Assembly (NCBI GenBank): GCA_004295245.1 | Contig: REAR01000068.1 | Span: forward strand, 1-44,433 | Length of the DNA: 44,433 nucleotides | Source: Sphingobacteriales bacterium | Lineage (GTDB): Bacteria; Bacteroidota; Bacteroidia; Chitinophagales; Chitinophagaceae | Direction of reading: 5' to 3' | In this document: positions 15,863 to 23,520 of the stretch, one piece after another | Numbering within the stretch: position 1 is the first letter of the stretch | Layout of the letters: every line of letters begins with the position of its first letter | The notes under the pieces: generated by a model | Told to the model about the DNA's origin: nothing | The model's database searches: none | Seen by the model: the letters and a program-made list of their open reading frames with translations, nothing else | Program-made: the position numbers and the translations under genes

Positions 15863-17575
15863 ATGAACAAAAGCAAAATGTGTTTACTGGTTGCAACAGC
15901 TGTTTTAGGTGCTGTTAACTTGCTTGCTCAAAGTGTAGACCAGGGTAAACGTTATTTTAATGCACAACGTTTAAAAAGTGCAAAAGATCAGTTTGAGAAA
16001 TTAATTACTGCCAACCCTAATAACATTGATGCTGTTTATTGGTTGGGTCAAACAGAAATTGAGTTAAAGAATACAACAGGGGCTAAAGACCTCTATCAAA
16101 AAACACTGGCCACTAACGGAAGCGCTCCTTTGGCTTTAATAGGAATGGGCCATGTGGAATTAATTGATGGTAAAAAAGAAGATGCCCGCCAGCGTTTTGA
16201 AACCGCGATAAGTTTAACCAAGAACAAAGACATTAATGTATTTAATGCAGTTGCTCAGGCTAATATTGATGCTAAGGATGGTGATGCCACATATGCCATT
16301 GAAAAATTAAATCTGGCAACGCAGGTTAAGAATTTTAATAACGCAGAAACCTGGATGTTGATGGGAGATGCTTACCGTAAATTGATTGATGGTGGAGGTG
16401 CGGTACAGTCTTATCAAAAAGCATTGATAGCAGACCCAAAGCTGGCTGCTGCTAAATATAAAATTGGTAAAATTTACCTGACGCAGAAAAACTATGAGTA
16501 TGCACTGCCAGCTTTTGAAGAAGCTACACAAATAGATGCTGCATATGCGCCTGCATATTATGAGTTGTTCTATTACTATTATTATAGAGATATTGATAAA
16601 GCTGCAGTATACTTTGATAAATATCTTGCTAATACAGACCCCGGCCCTACCTCTGAATACGACCGTATAAGTATTTTATATGCACGTAAAAAGTATGCAG
16701 ATTGTATTGCAGCTTCTACCCAAAAAGTAAATGCTGAGGGAGATAATGCAGATAAACGTTATTACAAGCTAATAGCTTACAGCTATTTTGACCAGCAAGA
16801 CTCTTTAAATGCAAAAAATTGGTTGGACCAGTATTTTGCCAAACAAAAGCCCGATGCCTTTAGCCCGAATGATTATGAATTTAGAGCACAGGTGTTAAGT
16901 AAGTTTCCGGGTAATGAAGCAGAAGCATTGCGCCACTACGATTTGGCAGTAAATGCAGATACTTCTTACGATGGCAAAATGGAGCTAATGACAAAAGCAG
17001 CAGACTTTGCAAAAAAGGTGGGTAATAATGAAGCAAATGCTAATTGGATGGAGGCTATCTATAAAGCTAAAAAGAAAACCTCTAATACCGATTTGTATAA
17101 TTTAGGATTTGCCTATTACCGCTCTAAAAATTACGCCAAGTCTGACAGTATATTCACTTCATATATCGACAAGTATCCGAATGAAATTTTTGGTTATTTG
17201 TGGACGGCCCGCAGTAAACAGGCGTTAGATGATTCTACCAACTCAAAAGGGTTGGCTGTGGATGCCTACAAAACTTTATTGGATAAAGCGGCTACAATAG
17301 ATTCTGTTAAATACAAGAGCCAGATTTTGTCTTCTTGTTTTTTCCTGATCCAATATTATAATGATATAAAAAAGGATAAACCAACCGCAATCTCTTATTG
17401 TGATAGAATTTTACAAACAGATCCAGCTAATGCTGATGCAATCAGAATTAAAGATATACTAAGCAGGGCTCCGGCTGCTAAACCGGCTGGGCCGGCGGCT
17501 AAACCCAAAACCGGGGCAGCCAAGCCTACCAGCAAAGCAAAGCCAAAAAAAAACAGTAATTCAGAATTAGTATAA
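15863..17575 (+). CDS. Secreted tetratricopeptide-repeat protein
   Basis: This 570-aa protein has a signal peptide (CLLVATAVLGAVNLLAQ). Many TPR helices follow from about residue 25 to 520, for example AKDQFEKLITANPNNIDAVY, AVQSYQKALIADPKLAAAKY and YALPAFEEATQIDAAYAPAY. The tail is low-complexity, rich in Pro, Ala and Lys (about 530-570), and probably disordered. TPR solenoids mediate protein-protein contacts; the partner is unknown. The gene follows the PstS-like lipoprotein gene in the same orientation across a 217-bp gap with one dispersed repeat, and ends at a strong terminator. A periplasmic scaffold is the simplest reading, which is inference. Confidence 0.88.
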   Translation: MNKSKMCLLVATAVLGAVNLLAQSVDQGKRYFNAQRLKSAKDQFEKLITANPNNIDAVYWLGQTEIELKNTTGAKDLYQKTLATNGSAPLALIGMGHVELIDGKKEDARQRFETAISLTKNKDINVFNAVAQANIDAKDGDATYAIEKLNLATQVKNFNNAETWMLMGDAYRKLIDGGGAVQSYQKALIADPKLAAAKYKIGKIYLTQKNYEYALPAFEEATQIDAAYAPAYYELFYYYYYRDIDKAAVYFDKYLANTDPGPTSEYDRISILYARKKYADCIAASTQKVNAEGDNADKRYYKLIAYSYFDQQDSLNAKNWLDQYFAKQKPDAFSPNDYEFRAQVLSKFPGNEAEALRHYDLAVNADTSYDGKMELMTKAADFAKKVGNNEANANWMEAIYKAKKKTSNTDLYNLGFAYYRSKNYAKSDSIFTSYIDKYPNEIFGYLWTARSKQALDDSTNSKGLAVDAYKTLLDKAATIDSVKYKSQILSSCFFLIQYYNDIKKDKPTAISYCDRILQTDPANADAIRIKDILSRAPAAKPAGPAAKPKTGAAKPTSKAKPKKNSNSELV

Positions 17576-17581
17576 AGTTTT

Positions 17582-17613
17582 AAACCCCGGATTTACCTCC
17601 GGGGTTTATTTTT
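17582..17613 (+). terminator. Rho-independent terminator of the TPR gene
   Basis: AAACCCCGGA (17582-17591) pairs with TCCGGGGTTT (17598-17607) around a 6-nt loop, followed by ATTTTTTG. It separates the TPR gene from the nuo operon. Confidence 0.85.
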
Positions 17614-17632
17614 TGATTTTGATGTTGAACAG

Positions 17633-17662
17633 TTGTTTTTTGATAGGGCTGCCTTATTTTTG
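17633..17662 (+). promoter_or_regulatory. Promoter of the nuo operon
   Basis: TTG at 17633-17635, a 19-bp spacer and TATTTTTG at 17655-17662 match the Bacteroidota housekeeping promoter (TTG, N17-23, TAnnTTTG). The predicted transcript would start a few bases after 17662, so the nuoA leader is very short. Confidence 0.75.
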
Positions 17663-17675
17663 CGGCACAACAAAT

Positions 17676-18095
17676 ATGGTAGCACCAATGAATTGGATTT
17701 TCTTACAGGTGAAAAACCCCATAACAGATGTTTCTTCTGCCGGCAGTTACCTACCTATTGCTATTCAATTAATTTTTGCTGTTTTGTTTATTGCCGCTAT
17801 GATGGGGTTAACCCATTGGTTAGGCCCCAAAAGAAATACGGCAGATAAGTTGGAAAATTTTGCCAGTGGTATTGAAAGCCATGGAGACGCCCGCCAACCA
17901 ATGGCTATCAAATATTTTTTAGTAGCTATTTTATTTGTGTTGTTTGATGTAGAGGTTATTTTCTTTTATCCCTATGCGGTTAATTTCAGACAGTTAGGAT
18001 GGGAAGGTTTTTTTGCCGTTTTAATGTTTGTTGGTTTCTTTTTGGCAGGCTTCTTTTACATTATTAAAAAAGGAGCGTTAAACTGGGAGGATTAA
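17676..18095 (+). CDS. nuoA: NADH-quinone oxidoreductase subunit A
   Basis: This 139-aa membrane subunit of complex I has three hydrophobic helices. The matrix-facing loop FASGIESHGDARQPMAIKYFL and the helix LVAILFVLFDVEVIFFYPYAV carry the acidic residues conserved in NuoA. The open frame begins at 17613, but that part lies within the terminator and promoter region. The first ATG after the -7 box is 17676 (MVAPMNWIF), with 17688 as an alternative. It is the first gene of a complete nuoA-N operon. Confidence 0.95.
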   Translation: MVAPMNWIFLQVKNPITDVSSAGSYLPIAIQLIFAVLFIAAMMGLTHWLGPKRNTADKLENFASGIESHGDARQPMAIKYFLVAILFVLFDVEVIFFYPYAVNFRQLGWEGFFAVLMFVGFFLAGFFYIIKKGALNWED

Positions 18096-18204
18096 AAGTA
18101 GTGTTGGCATTATTATAAATGCTGGTATACAACTTTTGCAAAATAGTATTGTTACAGAGATAGCGTATTTAAATTATCCTATTTTCAAATTTTCAAACTA
18201 AACT

Positions 18205-18786
18205 ATGGCACGTCCTGTTCAATATAATGTAAAAAACGAAGGTGGTAAACCGCTACAAATTGTAGGGGCGCCAGAGGGGTTTAACGGCGATGGTTTTTTT
18301 ACAACGAAACTGAGCAATGTGGTGGGCTTGGCCCGCAAAAACTCTATTTGGCCCTTGCCCTTTGCCACTTCTTGCTGTGGCATTGAGTTTATGGCTACCA
18401 TGGCTTCTCATTACGACTTAAGTCGTTTTGGTGCAGAAAGGGTAGGCTTCTCACCCCGCCAGTGCGATTTATTAATGGTTATGGGAACGATTGCAAAGAA
18501 AATGGGCCCCGTATTACGTCAGGTATATTTGCAAATGGCAGAACCCCGTTGGGTATTAAGTGTGGGTGCCTGCGCTTCATCGGGTGGTATTTTTGATACC
18601 TACAGCGTATTGCAAGGCATAGATCAGATTATACCGGTTGATGTTTATGTGCCGGGTTGTCCGCCCAGGCCAGAAGCTATTATTGATGGCTTTATGAAAA
18701 TACAGGAGCTTGTGGGTAAAGAAAGCATCAGAAGAAGAAACGGCGAAAAATATAAACAGTTAATGGAAAGCTACGGCATTCAATAA
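18205..18786 (+). CDS. nuoB: NADH-quinone oxidoreductase subunit B
   Basis: This 193-aa subunit carries cluster N2, the last iron-sulfur cluster before quinone. The four Cys ligands are visible: adjacent Cys 57 and 58 in TSCCGIE, Cys 123 in VGACASSGG and Cys 152 in VPGCPPRPE. NuoB sits at the junction of the peripheral and membrane arms with NuoD. Length and N-terminus are normal. It is second in the operon, 109 bp after nuoA. Confidence 0.98.
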   Translation: MARPVQYNVKNEGGKPLQIVGAPEGFNGDGFFTTKLSNVVGLARKNSIWPLPFATSCCGIEFMATMASHYDLSRFGAERVGFSPRQCDLLMVMGTIAKKMGPVLRQVYLQMAEPRWVLSVGACASSGGIFDTYSVLQGIDQIIPVDVYVPGCPPRPEAIIDGFMKIQELVGKESIRRRNGEKYKQLMESYGIQ

Positions 18787-18840
18787 CCTGATAAAATAAA
18801 AGCAATACCCGTTTAGGGCCTTGCTTTTTTTAATATACAC

Positions 18841-19344
18841 ATGGAACTGACCAACGATATTATTAAACAGCGTTTAACTGAAAAATTTGGCGACGAGGTT
18901 ACCAATTTTGAAGCACCTTATGGTATGCTAACTTTTGAAGCACCTAAAGAGCTTAACCTGAAAGTGCTTCAGTTTTTATTTGAAGATGATATACTGCAGT
19001 TTCGGTTTTTAACAGACCTGTGTGCTGTTAATTACCCCGATGATGAAGGTAGAGAGTTGGCAGTGGTGTATCATTTGCATAACCTAGTTAACAATGTAAG
19101 AATACGTTTTAAAGTATTTACAGCAGTTGAAACACCGGATGTATTTAGTGCTACAGCATTGCATGCAGGCGCTAACTGGATGGAGCGTGAAACCTATGAT
19201 TTTTTTGGGGTGAACTTTGTGGGCCATCCTAACCTGAAGCGCATTTTGAATGTGGATGAAATGGATTATTTTCCGCTGCGCAAAGAATACCCGCTGGAAG
19301 ATCAAACCCGTATTGATAAAGACGATGCTATGTTTGGCCGGTAA
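18841..19344 (+). CDS. nuoC: NADH-quinone oxidoreductase subunit C
   Basis: This 167-aa protein is the 30-kDa peripheral-arm subunit of complex I, separate from NuoD here (they are fused in E. coli). The family signature is ANWMERETYDFFGVNFVGHP near residues 105-124, followed by LKRILN and FPLRKEYPLED. The N-terminal domain includes LTDLCAVNYPD near residue 59. It is located 54 bp after nuoB. Confidence 0.97.
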   Translation: MELTNDIIKQRLTEKFGDEVTNFEAPYGMLTFEAPKELNLKVLQFLFEDDILQFRFLTDLCAVNYPDDEGRELAVVYHLHNLVNNVRIRFKVFTAVETPDVFSATALHAGANWMERETYDFFGVNFVGHPNLKRILNVDEMDYFPLRKEYPLEDQTRIDKDDAMFGR

Positions 19345-19367
19345 TAGTTTTAATTAAATTCAATATT

Positions 19368-19574
19368 ATGAACTTAAATAGTGCCGTTATTTTTAGGGTC
19401 ATTGGATTTATAGTGTTCTTTATAATAATGATAAACAACATATTTTTTAAGTCTTTTTCAGACTGGAAAAATGTGCTTATGATTGCTATTTGTATTGTGT
19501 TATGCAGCGTTTACCTTTTTGGTATTATTAGAATTCTAAAAATGAGAAAGATAGAAAAGAGCAACAATGTATAG
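19368..19574 (+). CDS. Two-TM miniprotein inserted between nuoC and nuoD
   Basis: This 68-aa protein has two hydrophobic segments (AVIFRVIGFIVFFIIMINNI and VLMIAICIVLCSVYLFGII) joined by a short polar FKSFSDWKN loop, and a basic tail (KMRKIEKSN). It starts 23 bp after the nuoC stop on the same strand. It is not a core complex I subunit and I do not recognise a family. The composition is what a real small membrane protein would show. Possible roles are an accessory or assembly factor of complex I, or an unrelated hitchhiker. Confidence 0.65.
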   Translation: MNLNSAVIFRVIGFIVFFIIMINNIFFKSFSDWKNVLMIAICIVLCSVYLFGIIRILKMRKIEKSNNV

Positions 19575-19625
19575 TTGTCTGGTAGATTTTTCGACTGTAT
19601 TAAAGGTGTTGATTAATGAAAAGTA

Positions 19626-19680
19626 GTTGAAGTGTGCGACGCAACAATGCTGCTTGAAGTTGCCAATGCTGGTTTCATAA
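19626..19680 (+). repeat. Dispersed TGCGACGCAA element, copy 6
   Basis: The core GTGCGACGCAAC is at 19634-19645, preceded by GTTGAAGT, with outer end ATGCTGGTTTCATAA. This is one of the most complete right-half copies. It lies in the gap before nuoD. Confidence 0.9.
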
Positions 19681-19703
19681 ATAAAAAAATAAAAAGACAG
19701 TAA

Positions 19704-20936
19704 ATGTCTGAACTGATACATCAAAACATAAAACTGCCCGAAGGCTCAATAGAAAAGCAAACCACCACGCTTAACCTGGGGCCTACACACCCGGCTACGC
19801 ATGGCGTGTTTCAAAACATTTTAGAGCTGGATGGCGAACGTATTGTAAGTGCCGATCAAACAGTGGGCTATATACATCGGGCTTTTGAAAAGCTGGCTGA
19901 GCGCCGCCCCCTGTACCAAATTACACCTATTACAGACCGGTTAAACTATTGTTCTTCTCCTATCAATAATATGGGCTGGCATATAACCTGCGAAAAACTG
20001 CTGGGCGTGCAAACCCCCAAGCGGGTAGATTATATGCGGGTAATTATTATGGAACTGGCACGTGTTGCAGATCATTTAATCTGTAATTCAATTGTAGGGG
20101 TAGATACGGGTGCATACACCGGCTTTTTATACGTAATGCAATACCGCGAGTTGATTTATGAAATTTATGAAGAGATCTGCGGTAGCCGCCTAACCACAAA
20201 CATTGGTCGTATTGGTGGCTTTGAAAGAAATTTTAACGGCGTAGTGTATGAAAAGTTGGAACGCTTTTTAAAAGAATACCCAAAAGTGCTGAAGGAGTTT
20301 GAAAACCTTTTTCAGCGCAACCGCATTTTTATGGAGCGTACCCAAGGCACCGGCGCTATTAGTGCAGAACGTGCTTTAAGTTATGGTTTTACTGGTCCTA
20401 ACCTGCGTGCCACGGGTGTTGATTATGATGTGCGGGTACACAACCCTTACAGCAGCTACGAGGATTTTGATTTTGAAATACCCGTGGGCTCTACCGGAGA
20501 TAATTACGATCGGTTTTTGGTACGTAATCAGGAAATGTGGCAAAGCCTCTCAATTATACAACAAGCCTATCAGAAAGTACAAGCGTTTAAAGGGGCTGAT
20601 GCAGAAGTGTATCATGCAGATGTGCCGGAGTATTATTTGCCAGCAAAAAAAGATGTGTATACCAAAATGGAAGCACTCATCTGGCACTTTAAAATTATTA
20701 TGGGCGAAATAGAAATGCCCAAAGGAGAAGTGTATCAGAGTGTTGAAGGCGCAAACGGTGAGCTGGGTTATTATTTCATAAGCGATGGTGGCCGCACACC
20801 GTATCGCCTGCATTTTCGCCGCCCCTGTTTTATTTATTACCAGGCTTATAGTGAGTTAACGCAAGGGGCTATGTTAAGCGATGCCGTAATAACAATGAGT
20901 AGTTTAAACCTGATAGCCGGAGAGTTGGATGCATAA
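19704..20936 (+). CDS. nuoD: NADH-quinone oxidoreductase subunit D
   Basis: This 410-aa protein is the 49-kDa subunit, related to the large subunit of NiFe hydrogenases. It forms the quinone site with NuoB. Signature segments are NLGPTHPATHGVFQNILELD near residue 25 (the HPATHG loop contacts quinone), TVGYIHRAFEKLAE, DRLNYCSSPINNMGW, RIGGFERNF near residue 170 and the C-terminal HFRRPCFIYYQAYSELTQG. Length is normal. It is preceded by a dispersed repeat and followed by another. Confidence 0.98.
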   Translation: MSELIHQNIKLPEGSIEKQTTTLNLGPTHPATHGVFQNILELDGERIVSADQTVGYIHRAFEKLAERRPLYQITPITDRLNYCSSPINNMGWHITCEKLLGVQTPKRVDYMRVIIMELARVADHLICNSIVGVDTGAYTGFLYVMQYRELIYEIYEEICGSRLTTNIGRIGGFERNFNGVVYEKLERFLKEYPKVLKEFENLFQRNRIFMERTQGTGAISAERALSYGFTGPNLRATGVDYDVRVHNPYSSYEDFDFEIPVGSTGDNYDRFLVRNQEMWQSLSIIQQAYQKVQAFKGADAEVYHADVPEYYLPAKKDVYTKMEALIWHFKIIMGEIEMPKGEVYQSVEGANGELGYYFISDGGRTPYRLHFRRPCFIYYQAYSELTQGAMLSDAVITMSSLNLIAGELDA

Positions 20937-20944
20937 TTTTTTTA

Positions 20945-21002
20945 TGTTACCAGCCACAGAATAAAAATAAGCATCGTTGCGTCGCACACTTGTGCCACAT
21001 AT
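20945..21002 (-). repeat. Dispersed TGCGACGCAA element, copy 7
   Basis: The minus-oriented core is at 20976-20987. The outer end GTTACCAGCC is at the left; the inner side continues ACACTTGTGCCACATA, identical to the copy at 29380. It lies between nuoD and nuoE. Confidence 0.9.
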
Positions 21003-21061
21003 TATAAATGAACAAAGTGTGGTAGCACAGTTAAAAACGCAACTGAAAAAATAAAAGAGCA

Positions 21062-21565
21062 ATGAGTGTACAGTTTTCAGATACTAAGCTGCAAGAAGTG
21101 CAAAAGATGATTGCCCGCTATCCGGAGGGAAAGCAGAAAAGTGCTCTCATACCTATATTGCATGTAGCCCAGCAGGAGTTTGGTGGCTGGCTGAGTGCAG
21201 AAACAATGGACTATGTGGCATCACTGCTGCAATTAGACCCCATTGAAGTGTATGAAGTAGCTACTTTTTACAGTATGTATAATTTAAAGCCGGTAGGTAA
21301 ATATTTGTTTGAAGTATGTCAAACCGGTCCATGCATGCTAAACGGCAGCGATAATATTATAGAATATATAGGGCAGCGGCTGAATATAAAAGCCGGCGAA
21401 ACCAGTGCAGACGGATTGTTTACTTTAAAAACAGTAGAATGTTTAGGTGCCTGTGGTTATGCCCCCATGATGCAGTTGGGCAAACATTACCGCGAGCATT
21501 TAACCAAAGAAAAAGTGGATGCTATTATAGAAGAGTGCCGTAAAAATGCCGCAGCAAACAATTAG
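21062..21565 (+). CDS. nuoE: NADH-quinone oxidoreductase subunit E
   Basis: This 167-aa protein is the 24-kDa thioredoxin-like [2Fe-2S] subunit carrying cluster N1a in the NADH-dehydrogenase module. The Cys ligands lie in CQTGPCMLNG near residue 86 and ECLGACGYAPMM near residue 126. The N-terminal helical part with KQKSALIPILHVAQQEFGGW is typical. It is 2 bp upstream of a secreted NTF2-like gene that separates it from nuoF. Confidence 0.97.
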   Translation: MSVQFSDTKLQEVQKMIARYPEGKQKSALIPILHVAQQEFGGWLSAETMDYVASLLQLDPIEVYEVATFYSMYNLKPVGKYLFEVCQTGPCMLNGSDNIIEYIGQRLNIKAGETSADGLFTLKTVECLGACGYAPMMQLGKHYREHLTKEKVDAIIEECRKNAAANN

Positions 21566-21567
21566 TA

Positions 21568-21984
21568 ATGAAAACAGCTATTACTATATGTTGTTTGCTG
21601 CTTGGGGTTTTTACCAAGGCCCAAACAGCAGAAGAGAAGTTGATACAAACAGTAAAAGAATTTCATCAGGCATTGGTAAAAAAGAACACCGTTAGCATCA
21701 ACCAGCAAACCGATAAGCTCTTAACCTATGGCCATAGCAACGGCTGGATTGAAAACAAACCGGCATTAATAAAAAACCTGGAAACAGGTTACATGATATA
21801 TAACCGTTTTAAAGAAGATAGTGTGCAGGTGGCTATTGCAGGCAACACGGCACATATACGTTTTATAGCAGATATAGCGGCAACGCTAAATGGTAAAGAG
21901 GGATTATTTCACTTAAAAGTGATGGAAGTTTGGATACGCAAAGGAAAACGTTGGTTGTTATTTGCCCGACAGGCAGTAAAATAA
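21568..21984 (+). CDS. Secreted NTF2-like (DUF4440/SnoaL-type) protein within the nuo operon
   Basis: This 138-aa protein has a signal peptide (TICCLLLGVFTKAQ), so it should be periplasmic. The rest has the pattern of small NTF2-like folds: an N-terminal helix EKLIQTVKEFHQALVKK, LTYGHSNGWIENKPALIKNL near residue 50, then alternating strands ending VMEVWIRKGKRWLLFARQAVK. Such proteins bind small ligands or act as enzymes, and the function of this one is unknown. It is only 2 bp after nuoE and 29 bp before nuoF, so it must be in the operon. It is not a known complex I subunit. Confidence 0.82.
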   Translation: MKTAITICCLLLGVFTKAQTAEEKLIQTVKEFHQALVKKNTVSINQQTDKLLTYGHSNGWIENKPALIKNLETGYMIYNRFKEDSVQVAIAGNTAHIRFIADIAATLNGKEGLFHLKVMEVWIRKGKRWLLFARQAVK

Positions 21985-21990
21985 AATTCA

Positions 21991-22005
21991 CTCCGCAAAA
22001 CGGAG
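21991..22005 (+). promoter_or_regulatory. Hairpin that can mask the nuoF Shine-Dalgarno sequence
   Basis: CTCCG (21991-21995) pairs with CGGAG (22001-22005) around CAAAA. The GGAG at 22002-22005 is 8 nt before the nuoF ATG at 22014, an unusually good Shine-Dalgarno for this window, so the stem could limit nuoF initiation. The stem is short and could be chance. Confidence 0.35.
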
Positions 22006-22013
22006 CAAAGTAT

Positions 22014-23363
22014 ATGGGAAGAAAAGTTTTATTAGAACATGCAAAAATTGAAGGTATCCGTTACTACGATACTTACCGCAAGCACGGTGGTTACACTGCT
22101 GTGGAAAAGGCTTTTAAAATGGCACCTAATGATATTGTGGAAGAAGTAAAGAAAAGTGGTTTGCGTGGCAGAGGCGGCGCTGGTTTTCCTACCGGTATGA
22201 AGTGGAGCTTTTTGGCCAAACCAGAAGGTGTGCCACGTTATTTGGTATGCAATGCAGATGAAAGCGAACCGGGTACTTTTAAAGACCGGTATTTAATGGA
22301 GTTTTTGCCCCACCTGTTGATAGAAGGTTTGATTGTAGCTTCATATGCACTGGGCAGCAACCGCACGTATATTTATATCCGCGGCGAGTATGCATGGATT
22401 GTAGACATTTTAGAACAAGCTATTGATGAAGCCAATGCAAATGGCTGGTTGGGTAAAAATATTTTAGGCAGCGGGTTTGATTGTCAGATTTACGTACAAC
22501 GCGGCGCTGGCGCTTATATCTGCGGCGAAGAAACCGCTTTAATAGAATCTTTAGAAGGTAAGCGTGGTAACCCCCGTATTAAACCCCCGTTTCCGGCAGT
22601 AAAAGGTTTGTGGGATTGCCCCACCGTGGTAAACAATGTAGAAACATTGGCAGCTGTAGTACCTATCTTAAATATGGGTGGCGAAGAGTATGCAAAAATT
22701 GGTATTGGCAGAAGCACGGGCACCAAATTAATATCTGCCTGTGGCAATATTAATAAACCTGGGGTGTATGAAATAGATATGACCATTAGTGTAGAAGAAT
22801 TTTTATACAGCGATGAATATTGTGGTGGCATAGCCAATGGAAAAAAATTAAAAGCCTGTATACCGGGTGGTTCATCAGTGCCTATTTTGCCTGCTAACCT
22901 GTTATTAAAAACAGCCAAAGGAGAAACCCGTATGATGACCTATGAAAGTTTATCAGACGGGGGCTTTGCAACTGGTAGTATGATGGGTAGCGGAGGCTTT
23001 ATTGTATTAGATGAAGACCAGTGCGTGGTGCACCATACGTTAACATTGGCTCGTTTTTACCGTCACGAAAGTTGCGGGCAATGTTCTCCCTGCCGCGAAG
23101 GAACCGGTTGGATGGAAAAGATTTTAAAGAATATTGAATACGGCAAAGGCAAGACCAGTGATATAGATTTGTTGTGGGATATACAAAGAAAAATTGAAGG
23201 CAATACCATCTGTCCGTTGGGGGATGCCGCCGCATGGCCCGTGGCCGCAGCCATCCGCCATTTCAGAGATGAGTTTGAGTGGCACGTGCAAAACCCGGAA
23301 GAAAGCCAGCGCCGTAATTTTGGGTTAGCGCATTATGCAGATCCGTTGGCGGTAAATGCATAA
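22014..23363 (+). CDS. nuoF: NADH-quinone oxidoreductase subunit F
   Basis: This 449-aa subunit (start MGRKVLLEHAKI) binds NADH and FMN and carries the [4Fe-4S] cluster N3. Motifs are the glycine-rich SGLRGRGGAGFPTGMKWSF, the ESEPGTFKDRYLME FMN site, AGAYICGEETALIESLEGKR, and the cluster ligands SCGQCSPCREGTGW with NTICPLGDAAAW. The open frame extends to 21930, but that start would overlap the preceding gene by 55 bp. The ATG at 22014 has a GGAG 8 nt upstream and matches the family N-terminus. Confidence 0.97.
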   Translation: MGRKVLLEHAKIEGIRYYDTYRKHGGYTAVEKAFKMAPNDIVEEVKKSGLRGRGGAGFPTGMKWSFLAKPEGVPRYLVCNADESEPGTFKDRYLMEFLPHLLIEGLIVASYALGSNRTYIYIRGEYAWIVDILEQAIDEANANGWLGKNILGSGFDCQIYVQRGAGAYICGEETALIESLEGKRGNPRIKPPFPAVKGLWDCPTVVNNVETLAAVVPILNMGGEEYAKIGIGRSTGTKLISACGNINKPGVYEIDMTISVEEFLYSDEYCGGIANGKKLKACIPGGSSVPILPANLLLKTAKGETRMMTYESLSDGGFATGSMMGSGGFIVLDEDQCVVHHTLTLARFYRHESCGQCSPCREGTGWMEKILKNIEYGKGKTSDIDLLWDIQRKIEGNTICPLGDAAAWPVAAAIRHFRDEFEWHVQNPEESQRRNFGLAHYADPLAVNA

Positions 23364-23520
23364 TAGTAAAGCGTTGTAAAGAAGGCAAAACGAAAGTAGC
23401 TAATTGTGTATCTGTATCGCCAACACTAGGTCCTGATATACGTACAAGTAAAATAAATAGTGCGCAATCTATAATCTTTACGCTTCAGCTCCATTGCGGC
23501 TTTGCGTGAAATAATATAAT

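Noticed and set aside
21930-22013. Longer nuoF start at 21930
   Set aside because: It would overlap the NTF2-like gene by 55 bp, and the extension has no match to the NuoF N-terminus. The ATG at 22014 has a Shine-Dalgarno.
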